Source: Lysinibacillus cavernae (GTDB lineage Bacteria > Bacillota > Bacilli > Bacillales_A > Planococcaceae). Taken from it: a stretch of DNA of 64,000 nt. Made by a program: the position numbers and the translations under genes. The stretch's first letter is position 1. Each line of letters opens with the position of its first letter. Below are positions 56,070-64,000 of the stretch, piece by piece. The stretch spans positions 310,001-374,000 of the forward strand of contig NZ_WMEF01000003.1 in assembly GCF_009724685.1 (NCBI RefSeq), in the 5' to 3' direction. The notes under the pieces were generated by a model, which was given only the letters and a program-made list of their open reading frames with translations, made no database searches and was not told the origin of the DNA.

Positions 56070-57002
56070 CTAGTAAACCGTTTCCTTGAAGATAAAGCCT
56101 GTATCTAATGGTCTAATGGCTGGCTGAATATCTTCAATTTTTGCTAATAAATCATCTTTTATCTCTTCATAGGCTTCTTCCGACTCATCAAAATACGTAT
56201 CGATGGCTTTGCGATATGCCTCTGTTACAGTTACCACATAATCTAGTGATTGTAGTACGCCCTCAATTTTAAGGGCATCAATGCCACCTTCAAATAATTC
56301 GCCAAGCTCATCTATTATACACATATCATTTGGACTAAAAATATGTGTACCATTGACATCCTCATATATAGGATATTTATTATTTCGCTCATCGTCATGA
56401 AGGAACATGTTACGATTTTCAGTACGATTTTCAATAGCCATTACTTTATCTTGATATAAGAAATAATGACCAAGTAACGAGCGTTTTGATTGGAACATAC
56501 ATGTCATACCGTGGACTTGTACTTCAATTTCCATTTCGGTATTTTCTTTAATTTCTAATACTTCGTCAAGAGAAAGCTCACGCGCTAACACGGCACGAGT
56601 CGCACCACGTTTCCCCCAATAATTAGCTGTAAACCAGTTTGTAGCAGTCGTTTCTGGATTCCAATGTAATGGGATCGTTACGCCCTGCTCTCGACGAATA
56701 ATTAATACCGCTGGATCACCGTAAATTAAACGATCCACACCAATACGTTGCATTTCTTTTAAATAGTCCGCAAGTGCCTCTATTTTTTCATTATGGAAAA
56801 GTGCATTGACTGCAACATAAACTTTTTTTCCTGCTGCGTGAATAAGCTTTGTTGCTTCTTCCACTTCATTAACAGAAAATTCTCCTGCTAGACGTAGACC
56901 AAATTGTTGTTCACCAATAATAAAAGCATCCGCTCCAGCTTCTAATAGTGCTTTTATATGTTCTAATGATTGTGGTGTCACAAGCAATTCTGGTTTTTTC
57001 AT
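56070..57002 (-). CDS. trhP1: peptidase U32 family protein TrhP1 (YrrN)
   Basis: A 310-residue U32-family protein, partner of TrhP2 in wobble-uridine hydroxylation. It contains KKPELLVTPQSLEHIKALLE, GADAFIIGEQQFGLR, a VHGMTCMFQSKRSLLGHY segment in which the Cys pattern is reduced, and LKIEGVLQSLDYV. Start at MKKPELL after GAGGTG; a longer frame includes the ribosome site itself. It lies 14 bases before trhP2 and five bases after trmR. Confidence 0.92.
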   Translation of the reverse strand: MKKPELLVTPQSLEHIKALLEAGADAFIIGEQQFGLRLAGEFSVNEVEEATKLIHAAGKKVYVAVNALFHNEKIEALADYLKEMQRIGVDRLIYGDPAVLIIRREQGVTIPLHWNPETTATNWFTANYWGKRGATRAVLARELSLDEVLEIKENTEMEIEVQVHGMTCMFQSKRSLLGHYFLYQDKVMAIENRTENRNMFLHDDERNNKYPIYEDVNGTHIFSPNDMCIIDELGELFEGGIDALKIEGVLQSLDYVVTVTEAYRKAIDTYFDESEEAYEEIKDDLLAKIEDIQPAIRPLDTGFIFKETVY

Positions 57003-57007
57003 AGTAG

Positions 57008-57640
57008 TCACCTCTTCAAACATAGTAATAAACCATCACCGACTGGTAAAAAAGCACTTGTATAATCTGGGTGCTGCATTATCCATTCCGTGAAGTTTTT
57101 TAAATTGCGAATCATTGTACGCTTACGACGTGGAACATCCTTCAACTCTAAGTCAGACAAGCCATGCATGTACATATTATCGATATACAAAACCCCACCT
57201 GATTTCACTAAAGGGGCGTATTTTTCAAAAAAGCGTTGATATTGTCCTTTTGCAGCATCGATAAAAACTGCATCGAATGCAGTGTGGATGGCCTCATCGT
57301 CCACCTCTAAAGCGTCACCTTCAATGACCGTAATTCGATTTGATACGGTTGAACGTTCGATATAGGCTTTAGCCCTTGTTACACGCTCTTGATCACGTTC
57401 AATTGTAACAATATGGACCTGAGGCAATGCCTCTGCCATTCGAATAGCAGAATAACCAATTGCTGTACCTATCTCTAAAATTTTTGACGGATTTTGAATA
57501 CGCAACAATTGATTTAATGCATCAATACCTGATAGTTGCATAATCGGTACATGATTGTCCTCCGCATACGCTTCCATTTCTAAAAGCAATTCGTTACGTG
57601 GCTGTATAAATGATTGTATATATGCATCTGATAATTCCAT
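57008..57640 (-). CDS. trmR: tRNA 5-hydroxyuridine methyltransferase TrmR (YrrM)
   Basis: TrmR methylates 5-hydroxyuridine-34 to 5-methoxyuridine, the last step after TrhP1/TrhP2. The 210-residue O-methyltransferase (catechol-O-methyltransferase-like fold) has LEIGTAIGYSAIRMAEAL (about 55-72), FDAVFIDAAKGQYQRFF and YIDNMYMHG. The start MELSDAYIQ has GAGGGTGAAACA before it; the longer frame overlaps it. The order trmR-trhP1-trhP2-udk groups all three steps. Confidence 0.9.
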   Translation of the reverse strand: MELSDAYIQSFIQPRNELLLEMEAYAEDNHVPIMQLSGIDALNQLLRIQNPSKILEIGTAIGYSAIRMAEALPQVHIVTIERDQERVTRAKAYIERSTVSNRITVIEGDALEVDDEAIHTAFDAVFIDAAKGQYQRFFEKYAPLVKSGGVLYIDNMYMHGLSDLELKDVPRRKRTMIRNLKNFTEWIMQHPDYTSAFLPVGDGLLLCLKR

Positions 57641-57927
57641 TGTTTCACCCTCATTTAAAAGGCAACGAGCACTTTGCCGTTGTCTGTACTTCATCATTTA
57701 TCAACAAAAAGAAAAAGACCAAACGTGATGTCTTGGTACTTTGCCATACAAAAATGAGCAATTGTTTTAGATATGCTCAAACAATTGCCACCACGCATAT
57801 TTGTCCCGCATAAATGAACGGATTGATCAAAAATCACACTTTATAATAGCATGAAAATAGAAGGAAAGCTATTTTTCTTTCCTTCTATCCATATGTTTGC
57901 TATATGCTTTTTGCTCTTCACATACGC
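57641..57927. other. gap between trmR and mltG
   Basis: About 290 bases without a gene. It contains the mltG terminator and, nearer trmR, a hairpin GCAATTGTTT/AAACAATTGC (57758-57788). The trmR operon promoter must lie here; I see no clear box. Confidence 0.4.
57855..57890 (-). terminator. intrinsic terminator of mltG
   Basis: ATAGAAGGAAAG and CTTTCCTTCTAT form a perfect 12-base stem with a T-rich loop, about 40 bases past the mltG stop. Confidence 0.75.
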
Positions 57928-59055
57928 TTACTCTACTTTTTGTAAATATTTTGCTATTTTCTGTAAATGCTCATCATATGTTTTCGAGAAGTGGTTTACA
58001 CCCTCTTTATCTGCTAAGAAATAGAAATAATCTGTTTTACTTGGATTTAATGATGCCTCAATCGAAGTTTTTCCTGCACCTGCAATTGGACCTGGTGGTA
58101 AGCCTTTATTTTTGTAAGTATTGTAAGCATTATCAACTTCTAAATCTTCAAACAGGACACGATCTTTATGATCACCAAGTGCATATAAAACAGTTGGGTC
58201 TGTTTGTAGTGGCATACCTTCATTTATTCGATTATAGAAGACACTCGCGATTGTCTCTCGATCTGTTTGAGCAGTCGCTTCTTCTTCCAGTAATGACGAG
58301 AATGTTAATAGCTGATGTACTGACATTTGTTTTTCTGCTAAAACATCACTATAGTTCTTAACTACGTTATTCATAGCCGCTATCATCTCTTCTACAATCG
58401 CTTGTAAAGATGGTTTCTCTTCATAATAAGAGTAAGTAGCTGGATATAAATAACCCTCTAAATCATAACGAATGTTGTCAGCTAAAACAGCCTCCGTTAC
58501 AAGCTCAGGATAATTTGCCATCATTTGCTGTACAAATGTGTCACTCGTCACAAGATCCATAAATTCTTTTTCTGTATATGGTGTTTTCTTTTCAATCACT
58601 TTACCAATTTGTTCAAGTGTTAAGCCTTCTGGAACCGTCATCGTAAAGACAGGCTTACGGTATACTTTCCCTGTTTTTAAGCTTTCAATGAGTTCATCAA
58701 ATGTCATTGCTTGTGTTAAATCATAATTTCCTGCTTGGAATTGAGATTCATTTTTAAATTTTGCATAGTATTTAAAAACACGCGCATCTTTTATGACATC
58801 TTTTTTCTCTAGTAGCGTTGAAATGGAAGACAAACTAGAACCAATTGGTACTTCCACCGCAATTGCCTTCGTTGCATTAGGATCTAGTGGCTTTAATGCA
58901 CCCTTTACATAATTGTATCCAAGTAAACCAACAACAGCTATGATTAGCACGAAAACAATTGCTATAATTGCAACAACTTTTCTCACGATTTTTACCTCAG
59001 ATTTTCTTTCTTGCATTTTTGTAAACATTTCCTGTTTTTTAGAACCGTTATCCAC
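57928..59055 (-). CDS. mltG: endolytic murein transglycosylase MltG (YceG family)
   Basis: MltG cleaves nascent glycan strands outside the membrane. The 375-residue form starts with GTG (VDNGSKKQEM) six bases after GGGGGG. One membrane helix (about 30-55: VVAIIAIVFVLIIAVVGLLG) is followed by a LysM-like part (IPIGSS, EGLTLEQIG) and the YceG catalytic domain (SSLLEEEATAQTDRETIASV with the catalytic Glu, LQTDPTVLYALG). Flanked by trmR and a DUF1292 gene, the usual order. Confidence 0.93.
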   Translation of the reverse strand: MDNGSKKQEMFTKMQERKSEVKIVRKVVAIIAIVFVLIIAVVGLLGYNYVKGALKPLDPNATKAIAVEVPIGSSLSSISTLLEKKDVIKDARVFKYYAKFKNESQFQAGNYDLTQAMTFDELIESLKTGKVYRKPVFTMTVPEGLTLEQIGKVIEKKTPYTEKEFMDLVTSDTFVQQMMANYPELVTEAVLADNIRYDLEGYLYPATYSYYEEKPSLQAIVEEMIAAMNNVVKNYSDVLAEKQMSVHQLLTFSSLLEEEATAQTDRETIASVFYNRINEGMPLQTDPTVLYALGDHKDRVLFEDLEVDNAYNTYKNKGLPPGPIAGAGKTSIEASLNPSKTDYFYFLADKEGVNHFSKTYDEHLQKIAKYLQKVE

Positions 59056-59145
59056 GGGTTTCCCCCCTATCACTAATCAATATCATACTAGAAATCAACT
59101 TTCACGACAAACAGAAATCGACAATTCAGGAGAAATTGCATATGT

Positions 59146-59182
59146 AAAAAATCTGCCAACAACTTTCATTAGCAGATTTTTG
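59146..59182 (-). terminator. intrinsic terminator of the long DUF1292 gene
   Basis: AAAAAATCTGC and GCAGATTTTT pair across 15 bases, about 25 bases after the DUF1292 gene and before mltG. Confidence 0.75.
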
Positions 59183-59205
59183 AGCTTTAATTGAATTAAT
59201 TCAAA

Positions 59206-59733
59206 CTATAACGTGTTTAATACTTCTTCGACAAACTCCCACTCTTCTTCCGATTCAATCGGTAATAATTGTTCAATAGTACCATCATTACCCGCAATAT
59301 ATTGGGCAGCAAAAATATCTCGTTCGTCGATAGGCTCGTCTGTCGCTGGAACATATAAAACATAGGATTTACTAAATTGCTCAGATGAAAACGTATGAAC
59401 TACCTCACAAACTTGATCTGTTCCATCTTCGTCTGTCACTGTAATAAGCTGTGGCTCTTCCTCAAATTCATCAAGAAGGGTTAACACCACCTCATTGATC
59501 ATTTCCCATTCAGCGTCTGATTCAACAGGCTGTAAATTTGTCATCTCACCACTATTATCATCGTAATCGAATGTCATCGCCGAAAGATCCCCTGGGATTT
59601 CTTGACCATTTTCATCTACCATTGAAAATAGCACATAAGACTTGTCCTCTGCATCAAATGTAAAGACCACATGGCAATGTTGTTCCTTACCATCTTCTCC
59701 GATTATGATAAATTCTTGCGTTTCTTCATTCAT
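59206..59733 (-). CDS. DUF1292 protein with two tandem domains
   Basis: This acidic 175-residue protein has two copies of the DUF1292 domain: about 6-85 (EFIIIGEDGKEQHCHVVFTF, then SYVLFSMVDENGQEIPG) and about 96-172 (LITVTDEDGTDQVCEVVHTF, then SYVLYVPATDEP). Each has the conserved Cys before VVxTF. The start MNEETQEF follows AAAGGAGG. Bacillus normally has one short DUF1292 protein (YrzB) here; this second gene is longer and lies beside it. Function unknown. Confidence 0.8.
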   Translation of the reverse strand: MNEETQEFIIIGEDGKEQHCHVVFTFDAEDKSYVLFSMVDENGQEIPGDLSAMTFDYDDNSGEMTNLQPVESDAEWEMINEVVLTLLDEFEEEPQLITVTDEDGTDQVCEVVHTFSSEQFSKSYVLYVPATDEPIDERDIFAAQYIAGNDGTIEQLLPIESEEEWEFVEEVLNTL

Positions 59734-59881
59734 TTGATTTCCTCCTTTTTGACAATTTGATGTCATTTTTTTATTTTCCTACTTTTTGTTGTGTGAGTTC
59801 TTCCAGTGGGTTCCCATAGTATTTGATCATTTTCATACCAAAATTATGAATGTTCCTCTCCTAAGAAGAAGATAGAGTCTC

Positions 59882-59923
59882 AAAAAAAAAGGAACAAGGA
59901 CTGCAAGCCGCGATCCTTGTTCC
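59882..59923 (-). terminator. intrinsic terminator of yrzB
   Basis: GGAACAAGGA and TCCTTGTTCC form the stem with an inner GC arm and a long A run on the plus strand (T run on the minus strand). Confidence 0.88.
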
Positions 59924-59941
59924 AAGCTTTAAGTAAGAAGA

Positions 59942-60250
59942 TTATTCTTCGGATTCATCCTCTAAAGCGTTTAAAACGTTCTCTACCATATCCCACTCTG
60001 CTTCAGTTTCGATTGGTGTTAATTCACCATCTTCACCATTTTCAGATGGTACGAATGAAGATACGAAAATTTCAACTGAGCCATCTTCATCTTCTTCTGC
60101 GCCTACCATTGAGTAAAATACGTATGATTTTCCAAACTCTGGAGATTCATGAACGTGAATCACTTCACAAAGCTGCTCGTTTCCGTTTTCGTCAATCACT
60201 GTAATGTGTTGAACGTGTAATTCTTCTTCATGGTTATGCTCGTGTGCCAT
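59942..60250 (-). CDS. yrzB: DUF1292 protein (YrzB)
   Basis: A 102-residue, acidic single-domain DUF1292 protein: [20 protein letters not shown], then [20 protein letters not shown] and the C-terminal [14 protein letters not shown]. It has the same conserved Cys as the two-domain protein next door. It is the last gene of alaS-ireB-yqgF-yrzB in Bacillus, where it is cotranscribed. Its function is unknown. Confidence 0.88.
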   Translation of the reverse strand: MAHEHNHEEELHVQHITVIDENGNEQLCEVIHVHESPEFGKSYVFYSMVGAEEDEDGSVEIFVSSFVPSENGEDGELTPIETEAEWDMVENVLNALEDESEE

Positions 60251-60268
60251 GTATAGTCACCTCATCAA

Positions 60269-60685
60269 TTAATTTTTGCTATCTAAGTAGCCTTGTAAAA
60301 TCATCACAGCAGCCATTTTATCAATGACCTGCTTGCGTTTTTTGCGACTCACGTCCGCTTCGATCAGCATGCGTTCAGCAGCCATCGTTGTTAAACGCTC
60401 ATCCCATAACTTAACCGGTAGTGAAAATGTTTCTTCCAATAACTTTTTATAGTTTTCAGAAGCTTCGCCACGCGGTCCCACCGTATTATTCATGTTTTTA
60501 GGGTACCCTACAACAAATTCTGTTATAGCATATTCCTTTACTAGCTCGGCGATGCGGTCAATGCCGAACTCACCGTTAGCTTCATCAATTTTTACGGTTT
60601 CAATACCTTGGGCAGTCCACCCTAGTGCATCACTGACAGCGACACCAACGGTTTTCGACCCAACGTCTAATCCCATAATTCTCAT
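60269..60685 (-). CDS. ruvX: YqgF/RuvX-type Holliday junction resolvase-like nuclease
   Basis: A 138-residue RNase H-fold protein: [18 protein letters not shown] (first catalytic Asp), [27 protein letters not shown] and [14 protein letters not shown]. Homologues act as pre-16S rRNA nucleases or junction-resolvase-like enzymes. It starts two bases after ireB, so the pair is coupled. Confidence 0.93.
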   Translation of the reverse strand: MRIMGLDVGSKTVGVAVSDALGWTAQGIETVKIDEANGEFGIDRIAELVKEYAITEFVVGYPKNMNNTVGPRGEASENYKKLLEETFSLPVKLWDERLTTMAAERMLIEADVSRKKRKQVIDKMAAVMILQGYLDSKN

Positions 60686-60687
60686 TT

Positions 60688-60954
60688 CTAGTCCTCGTTA
60701 TTCTTTTTGATATAAAATTTAACAAGCTCCTCTAGAATTTCATCACGCTCAAGCTTGCGAATTAAATTACGAGCATCCTGATGGCGAGGAATATACGCCG
60801 GATCACCAGAAAGTAAGTAACCAACAATCTGATTGATAGGATTATATCCCTTTTCCTCTAATGAAGAATGTACTTTCAACATTACCTGCTTGACTTCCTG
60901 TTCCATTGATTCTTCTGGAAAATTAAATTTCATCGTTTGATCAAATGAACTCAT
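60688..60954 (-). CDS. ireB: IreB family regulatory phosphoprotein (YrzL, DUF965)
   Basis: In Enterococcus, IreB is a small substrate of the kinase IreK that controls cephalosporin resistance. The 88-residue protein starts at [10 protein letters not shown] after GAGGTG; the longer frame has no ribosome site. It contains [20 protein letters not shown], the [20 protein letters not shown] core and a charged C-terminus. It lies between alaS and yqgF as in all Bacillales. A resistance role in this organism is not shown. Confidence 0.92.
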   Translation of the reverse strand: MSSFDQTMKFNFPEESMEQEVKQVMLKVHSSLEEKGYNPINQIVGYLLSGDPAYIPRHQDARNLIRKLERDEILEELVKFYIKKNNED

Positions 60955-61042
60955 GACCAGCACCTCGCTTTCAGAAATAAGGAGATGTGCAAACAAGCTC
61001 ATCTCCAATTTCTCTTTATTATAACATGTTTTGGTGAATTAA

Positions 61043-63703
61043 TTAAATGGATTTAACATAATCATACACAGAAAGTAGTGCTTCATCAAGTTTTGATGCA
61101 TCTTTTGCACCTGCCATCGCCATGTCTGGACGACCGCCACCTTTACCACCACATGCTTCTGCAACCATTTTCACAATATTCCCCGCATGGTAATTGCCAC
61201 CAACTAAATCTTTTGATACCCCTGCACATAACATGACTTTTTCGCCATCAACCGCTCCAAGAACAATAATCGCTTTTGGAATTTTTGCTTTTAGGTCATC
61301 CATCATTTGACGTAATTGATTATTATCCTTCGCTTCCACTTTTGTAGATAGAACCGTTACATCTCCAATTGTTTGTGCTGCATCAACAATTGCCCCTGCT
61401 TGAGCATTTGCAATTTTTTGTGATAATGCCTCATTTTCACGTTGTAATTCTTTATAGTCAGCTTGTAATGCCTGTACTTTTGTCACAATATCTTTAGAAT
61501 TTGCTTTTAATAATGCCGCTGCATCATTTAATAAAGCTTCTTCTTCTTTTACTGCTTCATAAGCAACTTTCCCTGTAACAGCTTCGATACGGCGTGTACC
61601 TGCACCGATACCACCTTCTGAAACAATTTTGAAGAAACCAATTTCAGAAGAGCGTTTTACATGGATACCACCACATAGTTCAATAGAATAATCTCCGATT
61701 GAAACTACGCGTACAACATCGCCATATTTTTCACCGAATAATGCCATTGCACCCATTACTTTTGCTTCATCGATGCCTTTTTCTTCAATAACGACCTCTA
61801 TATCATCCCACACTTTTTCATTTACAATACGTTCTATTTGTTGTAATTCTTCTTTTGTGACTTGACCAAAGTGCGAGAAGTCAAAACGTAAACGGTCAGG
61901 ACCTACATATGAACCAGCTTGGTTAACGTGATCGCCTAGAACATCCTTTAATGCACGTTGCATAATATGTGTCGCTGTATGGTTTTTAATAATTAAATTG
62001 CGGTCATCACGATTAACAACTGCTTGCACAGCATCTTCGACATGCATTTCACCTGATTCAACTACTACAGTATGAAGCGGTTGCCCATTTGGTGCCTTTT
62101 GAACATCTTTAACTACAGCTGTAAAGCTATCATTTGAAATAGTACCACTATCAGCAATTTGACCACCCATTTCAGTGTAGAAAGGTGTTTTAGCTAGAAT
62201 AACTAATGCTTCTTGCCCCTCAGAAGCTACTTTTGCTACTTGACCATTGACAATCATTGCAGCGATTTCAGTATCGGCTGTTAGCGTATCATAACCAACA
62301 AATTCACTTGCAACAGTTAAGTTTGCTAATACTTCATTTTGTACTTGCATGGAATCAACATCTTGACGAGCTGAACGTGCACGCTCACGTTGTTCTTCCA
62401 TTGCAGTCTCGAAGCCTTCATGATCAACCTTCATGCCTACTTCTTCAGCATATTCCTCTGTTAATTCGATTGGGAAGCCATAAGTATCATATAAACGGAA
62501 GGCATCTGCACCAGGAATATAATCATGTCCTGCTTCTTTTTGTGATTCAACCACTTCATTAAAGATTGATAGACCACCATCTAATGTTTCATGGAAACGA
62601 ATTTCTTCATTTTTAATAACACGTTGAATAAATTCACATTTTTCCGTTACTTCTGTATAAAAGTCTTCCATGATTTTGCCTACAGTTGGTACTAATTCAA
62701 ACATAAATGGTTTTTCAATGCCGATTTGTTTTGCATAACGAACAGCACGACGTAATAAACGACGTAATACATAACCTCGACCTTCGTTTGAAGGAAGTGC
62801 ACCATCACCAATAGCAAATGCTACTGTACGAATATGATCTGCAATGACTTTAAATGGTGTATTAATATCTTCTTCTGAGCCGAAGATTTCATTTAAGTTT
62901 ACTTCACCTGGACGCTTGTATTTACGGTTGGCAAATTCCTCGATTTTTTCAATGATTGGCATAAATAAATCTGTATCAAAGTTTGTTGGTACATTTTGAA
63001 CAACCGATACAATACGCTCTAACCCCATACCTGTATCAATATTTTGCTTTGGTAGTGGTGTATAGGTGCCATCAGGATTGTGGTTGAATTGAGAGAACAC
63101 TAGGTTCCAAACTTCAAGATAACGTTCGTTCTCCCCACCTGGATACATTTCTGGATCATTTTCATCTGAGCCATATTCTACTCCACGATCATAAAAAATC
63201 TCTGAGTTTGGACCAGATGGACCTTCACCAATATCCCAGAAATTCCCTTCTAAACGAATTAGACGTTCTTCTGGAATACCAATTTCTTGATGCCAAACAT
63301 CATATGCTTCTTGATCTTCAGGGTGAATAGTGATAGATAATAACGCTGGATCAAAGCCCATCCACTTTTTATCAGTCAAAAACTCCCAAGCATAATGGAT
63401 AGCTTCTTTTTTAAAGTAGTCCCCAATAGAGAAGTTCCCTAACATTTCAAAGAAAGTATGGTGGCGAGCTGTTTTCCCTACATTCTCAATATCGTTGGTA
63501 CGAATTGATTTTTGTGCATTTGTAATACGTGGATTGTCAGGAATAATACGACCATCGAAATATGGTTTAAGTGTTGCAACACCTGAGTTAATCCAAAGTA
63601 GTGATGGGTCATTTATTGGCACAAGTGGTGCTGATGGCTCGTGGTGATGCCCCTTTTCTTTAAAAAATTCCAAATACATACGGCGAATATCTACTGCTTT
63701 CAT
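61043..63703 (-). CDS. alaS: alanine-tRNA ligase
   Basis: AlaRS charges tRNA-Ala and edits Ser/Gly errors. The 886-residue protein starts at [20 protein letters not shown] after AGGAGG eight bases upstream; a longer frame runs upstream without a site. It has the class II core (about 1-240, with [20 protein letters not shown] and [12 protein letters not shown]), the tRNA-binding part, the editing domain ([12 protein letters not shown] and the zinc-binding [14 protein letters not shown]) and the C-Ala domain. A T-box leader upstream controls it through uncharged tRNA-Ala. Confidence 0.97.
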   Translation of the reverse strand: MKAVDIRRMYLEFFKEKGHHHEPSAPLVPINDPSLLWINSGVATLKPYFDGRIIPDNPRITNAQKSIRTNDIENVGKTARHHTFFEMLGNFSIGDYFKKEAIHYAWEFLTDKKWMGFDPALLSITIHPEDQEAYDVWHQEIGIPEERLIRLEGNFWDIGEGPSGPNSEIFYDRGVEYGSDENDPEMYPGGENERYLEVWNLVFSQFNHNPDGTYTPLPKQNIDTGMGLERIVSVVQNVPTNFDTDLFMPIIEKIEEFANRKYKRPGEVNLNEIFGSEEDINTPFKVIADHIRTVAFAIGDGALPSNEGRGYVLRRLLRRAVRYAKQIGIEKPFMFELVPTVGKIMEDFYTEVTEKCEFIQRVIKNEEIRFHETLDGGLSIFNEVVESQKEAGHDYIPGADAFRLYDTYGFPIELTEEYAEEVGMKVDHEGFETAMEEQRERARSARQDVDSMQVQNEVLANLTVASEFVGYDTLTADTEIAAMIVNGQVAKVASEGQEALVILAKTPFYTEMGGQIADSGTISNDSFTAVVKDVQKAPNGQPLHTVVVESGEMHVEDAVQAVVNRDDRNLIIKNHTATHIMQRALKDVLGDHVNQAGSYVGPDRLRFDFSHFGQVTKEELQQIERIVNEKVWDDIEVVIEEKGIDEAKVMGAMALFGEKYGDVVRVVSIGDYSIELCGGIHVKRSSEIGFFKIVSEGGIGAGTRRIEAVTGKVAYEAVKEEEALLNDAAALLKANSKDIVTKVQALQADYKELQRENEALSQKIANAQAGAIVDAAQTIGDVTVLSTKVEAKDNNQLRQMMDDLKAKIPKAIIVLGAVDGEKVMLCAGVSKDLVGGNYHAGNIVKMVAEACGGKGGGRPDMAMAGAKDASKLDEALLSVYDYVKSI

Positions 63704-63844
63704 TGGATAAATTCCTCCTAATTTATATTGTAAAATCACGATACGAATCCTGCGATTTACATCCATTACACCATGCATTCTGTGGCGTTTGGGAATCACA
63801 ATCACCACATGTAGAGGTGGACGTGGTCTACAAAAAGAAAATAC

Positions 63845-63877
63845 AAAAAGCCCTCATCCCAAAAAAGGGACGAGGAC
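63845..63877 (-). terminator. T-box terminator before alaS
   Basis: The minus strand has CCTCGTCCC and GGGATGAGG arms followed by CTTTTTG. It is the regulated terminator of the alaS T-box, competing with an antiterminator that includes the T-box sequence. Confidence 0.88.
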
Positions 63878-64000
63878 TAGTCATTTGTCTCGCGGTACCA
63901 CCCTAGTTGTAAGTAAAAGATCTTACTTACCTCTTTAGCACTTGTAACGTCAGTGAACGGCAGGGATTAGCTGCACTCTGGAGTAGCTTTCGGTATTTAT
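63845..64000 (-). promoter_or_regulatory. T-box riboswitch leader of alaS (5' end cut off by window edge)
   Basis: AGGGTGGTACCGCG (63891-63904, minus strand) is the T-box core, which contains the UGGN that pairs with the uncharged tRNA acceptor end. Before it lies a GTAAGTAAGATCTTTTACTTAC hairpin (stem III region); after it, the terminator. Stem I with the alanine specifier codon probably lies beyond the window, so amino-acid specificity is inferred from alaS. Confidence 0.93.

Noticed and set aside
57897..58361. 154-codon plus-strand frame opposite mltG
   Set aside because: Antisense to mltG with Leu/His-rich, domain-free composition; a shadow.

Overview
The window looks like a chromosomal segment of an aerobic, endospore-forming low-GC Gram-positive of the Bacillales, most likely Lysinibacillus or a close relative. 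This rests on Bacillus-type gene order, sporulation genes (spoIIP, gpr, sigK), competence genes (comEA-EB-EC), strong AGGAGG ribosome binding sites, AU-rich intrinsic terminators and a T-box before alaS. The genus is an inference from overall style, not from a marker search. Most genes lie on the minus strand.

Left end (1-10.7 kb): deoC (cut by the window edge), an uncharacterised HExxH metalloprotease, then the heat-shock and translation block read right to left: hemW, hrcA-grpE-dnaK (promoter plus a perfect CIRCE operator), dnaJ-prmA-rsmE-mtaB.

10.8-31.9 kb is an accessory region. In Bacillus hemW directly follows lepA; here about 21 kb separates them. It holds a chromate transporter gene broken by one stop codon, an nrnB nuclease, a PhzF-type isomerase, a polysaccharide deacetylase, a PLP decarboxylase overlapping a chemoreceptor gene, a YqeY paralogue, several acetyltransferases, a SUKH-domain protein with an L7/L12-like tail, a GntR-permease-amidohydrolase set, an Ltp-like (phage exclusion type) protein and decayed phage lysis-module genes. 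Two short coding sequences of 44 and 29 codons (the second at 51.7 kb) have strong ribosome binding sites.

31.9-51.6 kb is again core: lepA, an OatA-like acyltransferase, spoIIP, gpr, rpsT (opposite strand), holA, yqzM, comEC-comEB-comEA, the yqeM-rsfS-yqeK-nadD-yhbY-aroE-yqeH-yqeG ribosome-assembly and NAD operon, psd facing pssA, and an uninterrupted sigK.

51.8-64 kb: mtnN, yrrS, greA, udk-trhP2-trhP1-trmR (wobble uridine mo5U synthesis plus uridine salvage), mltG, two DUF1292 genes, yqgF/ruvX, ireB and alaS with its T-box leader running off the right edge.

Features of most interest are a roughly 100-bp structured repeat present upstream of two membrane-protein genes, the decarboxylase-chemoreceptor pair with a palindrome in its leader, the SUKH/L7-L12-like fusion, the Ltp-like protein beside phage debris, and a comEC gene whose natural N-terminus has no ordinary start codon. 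I found no single complete new defence or metabolic system.
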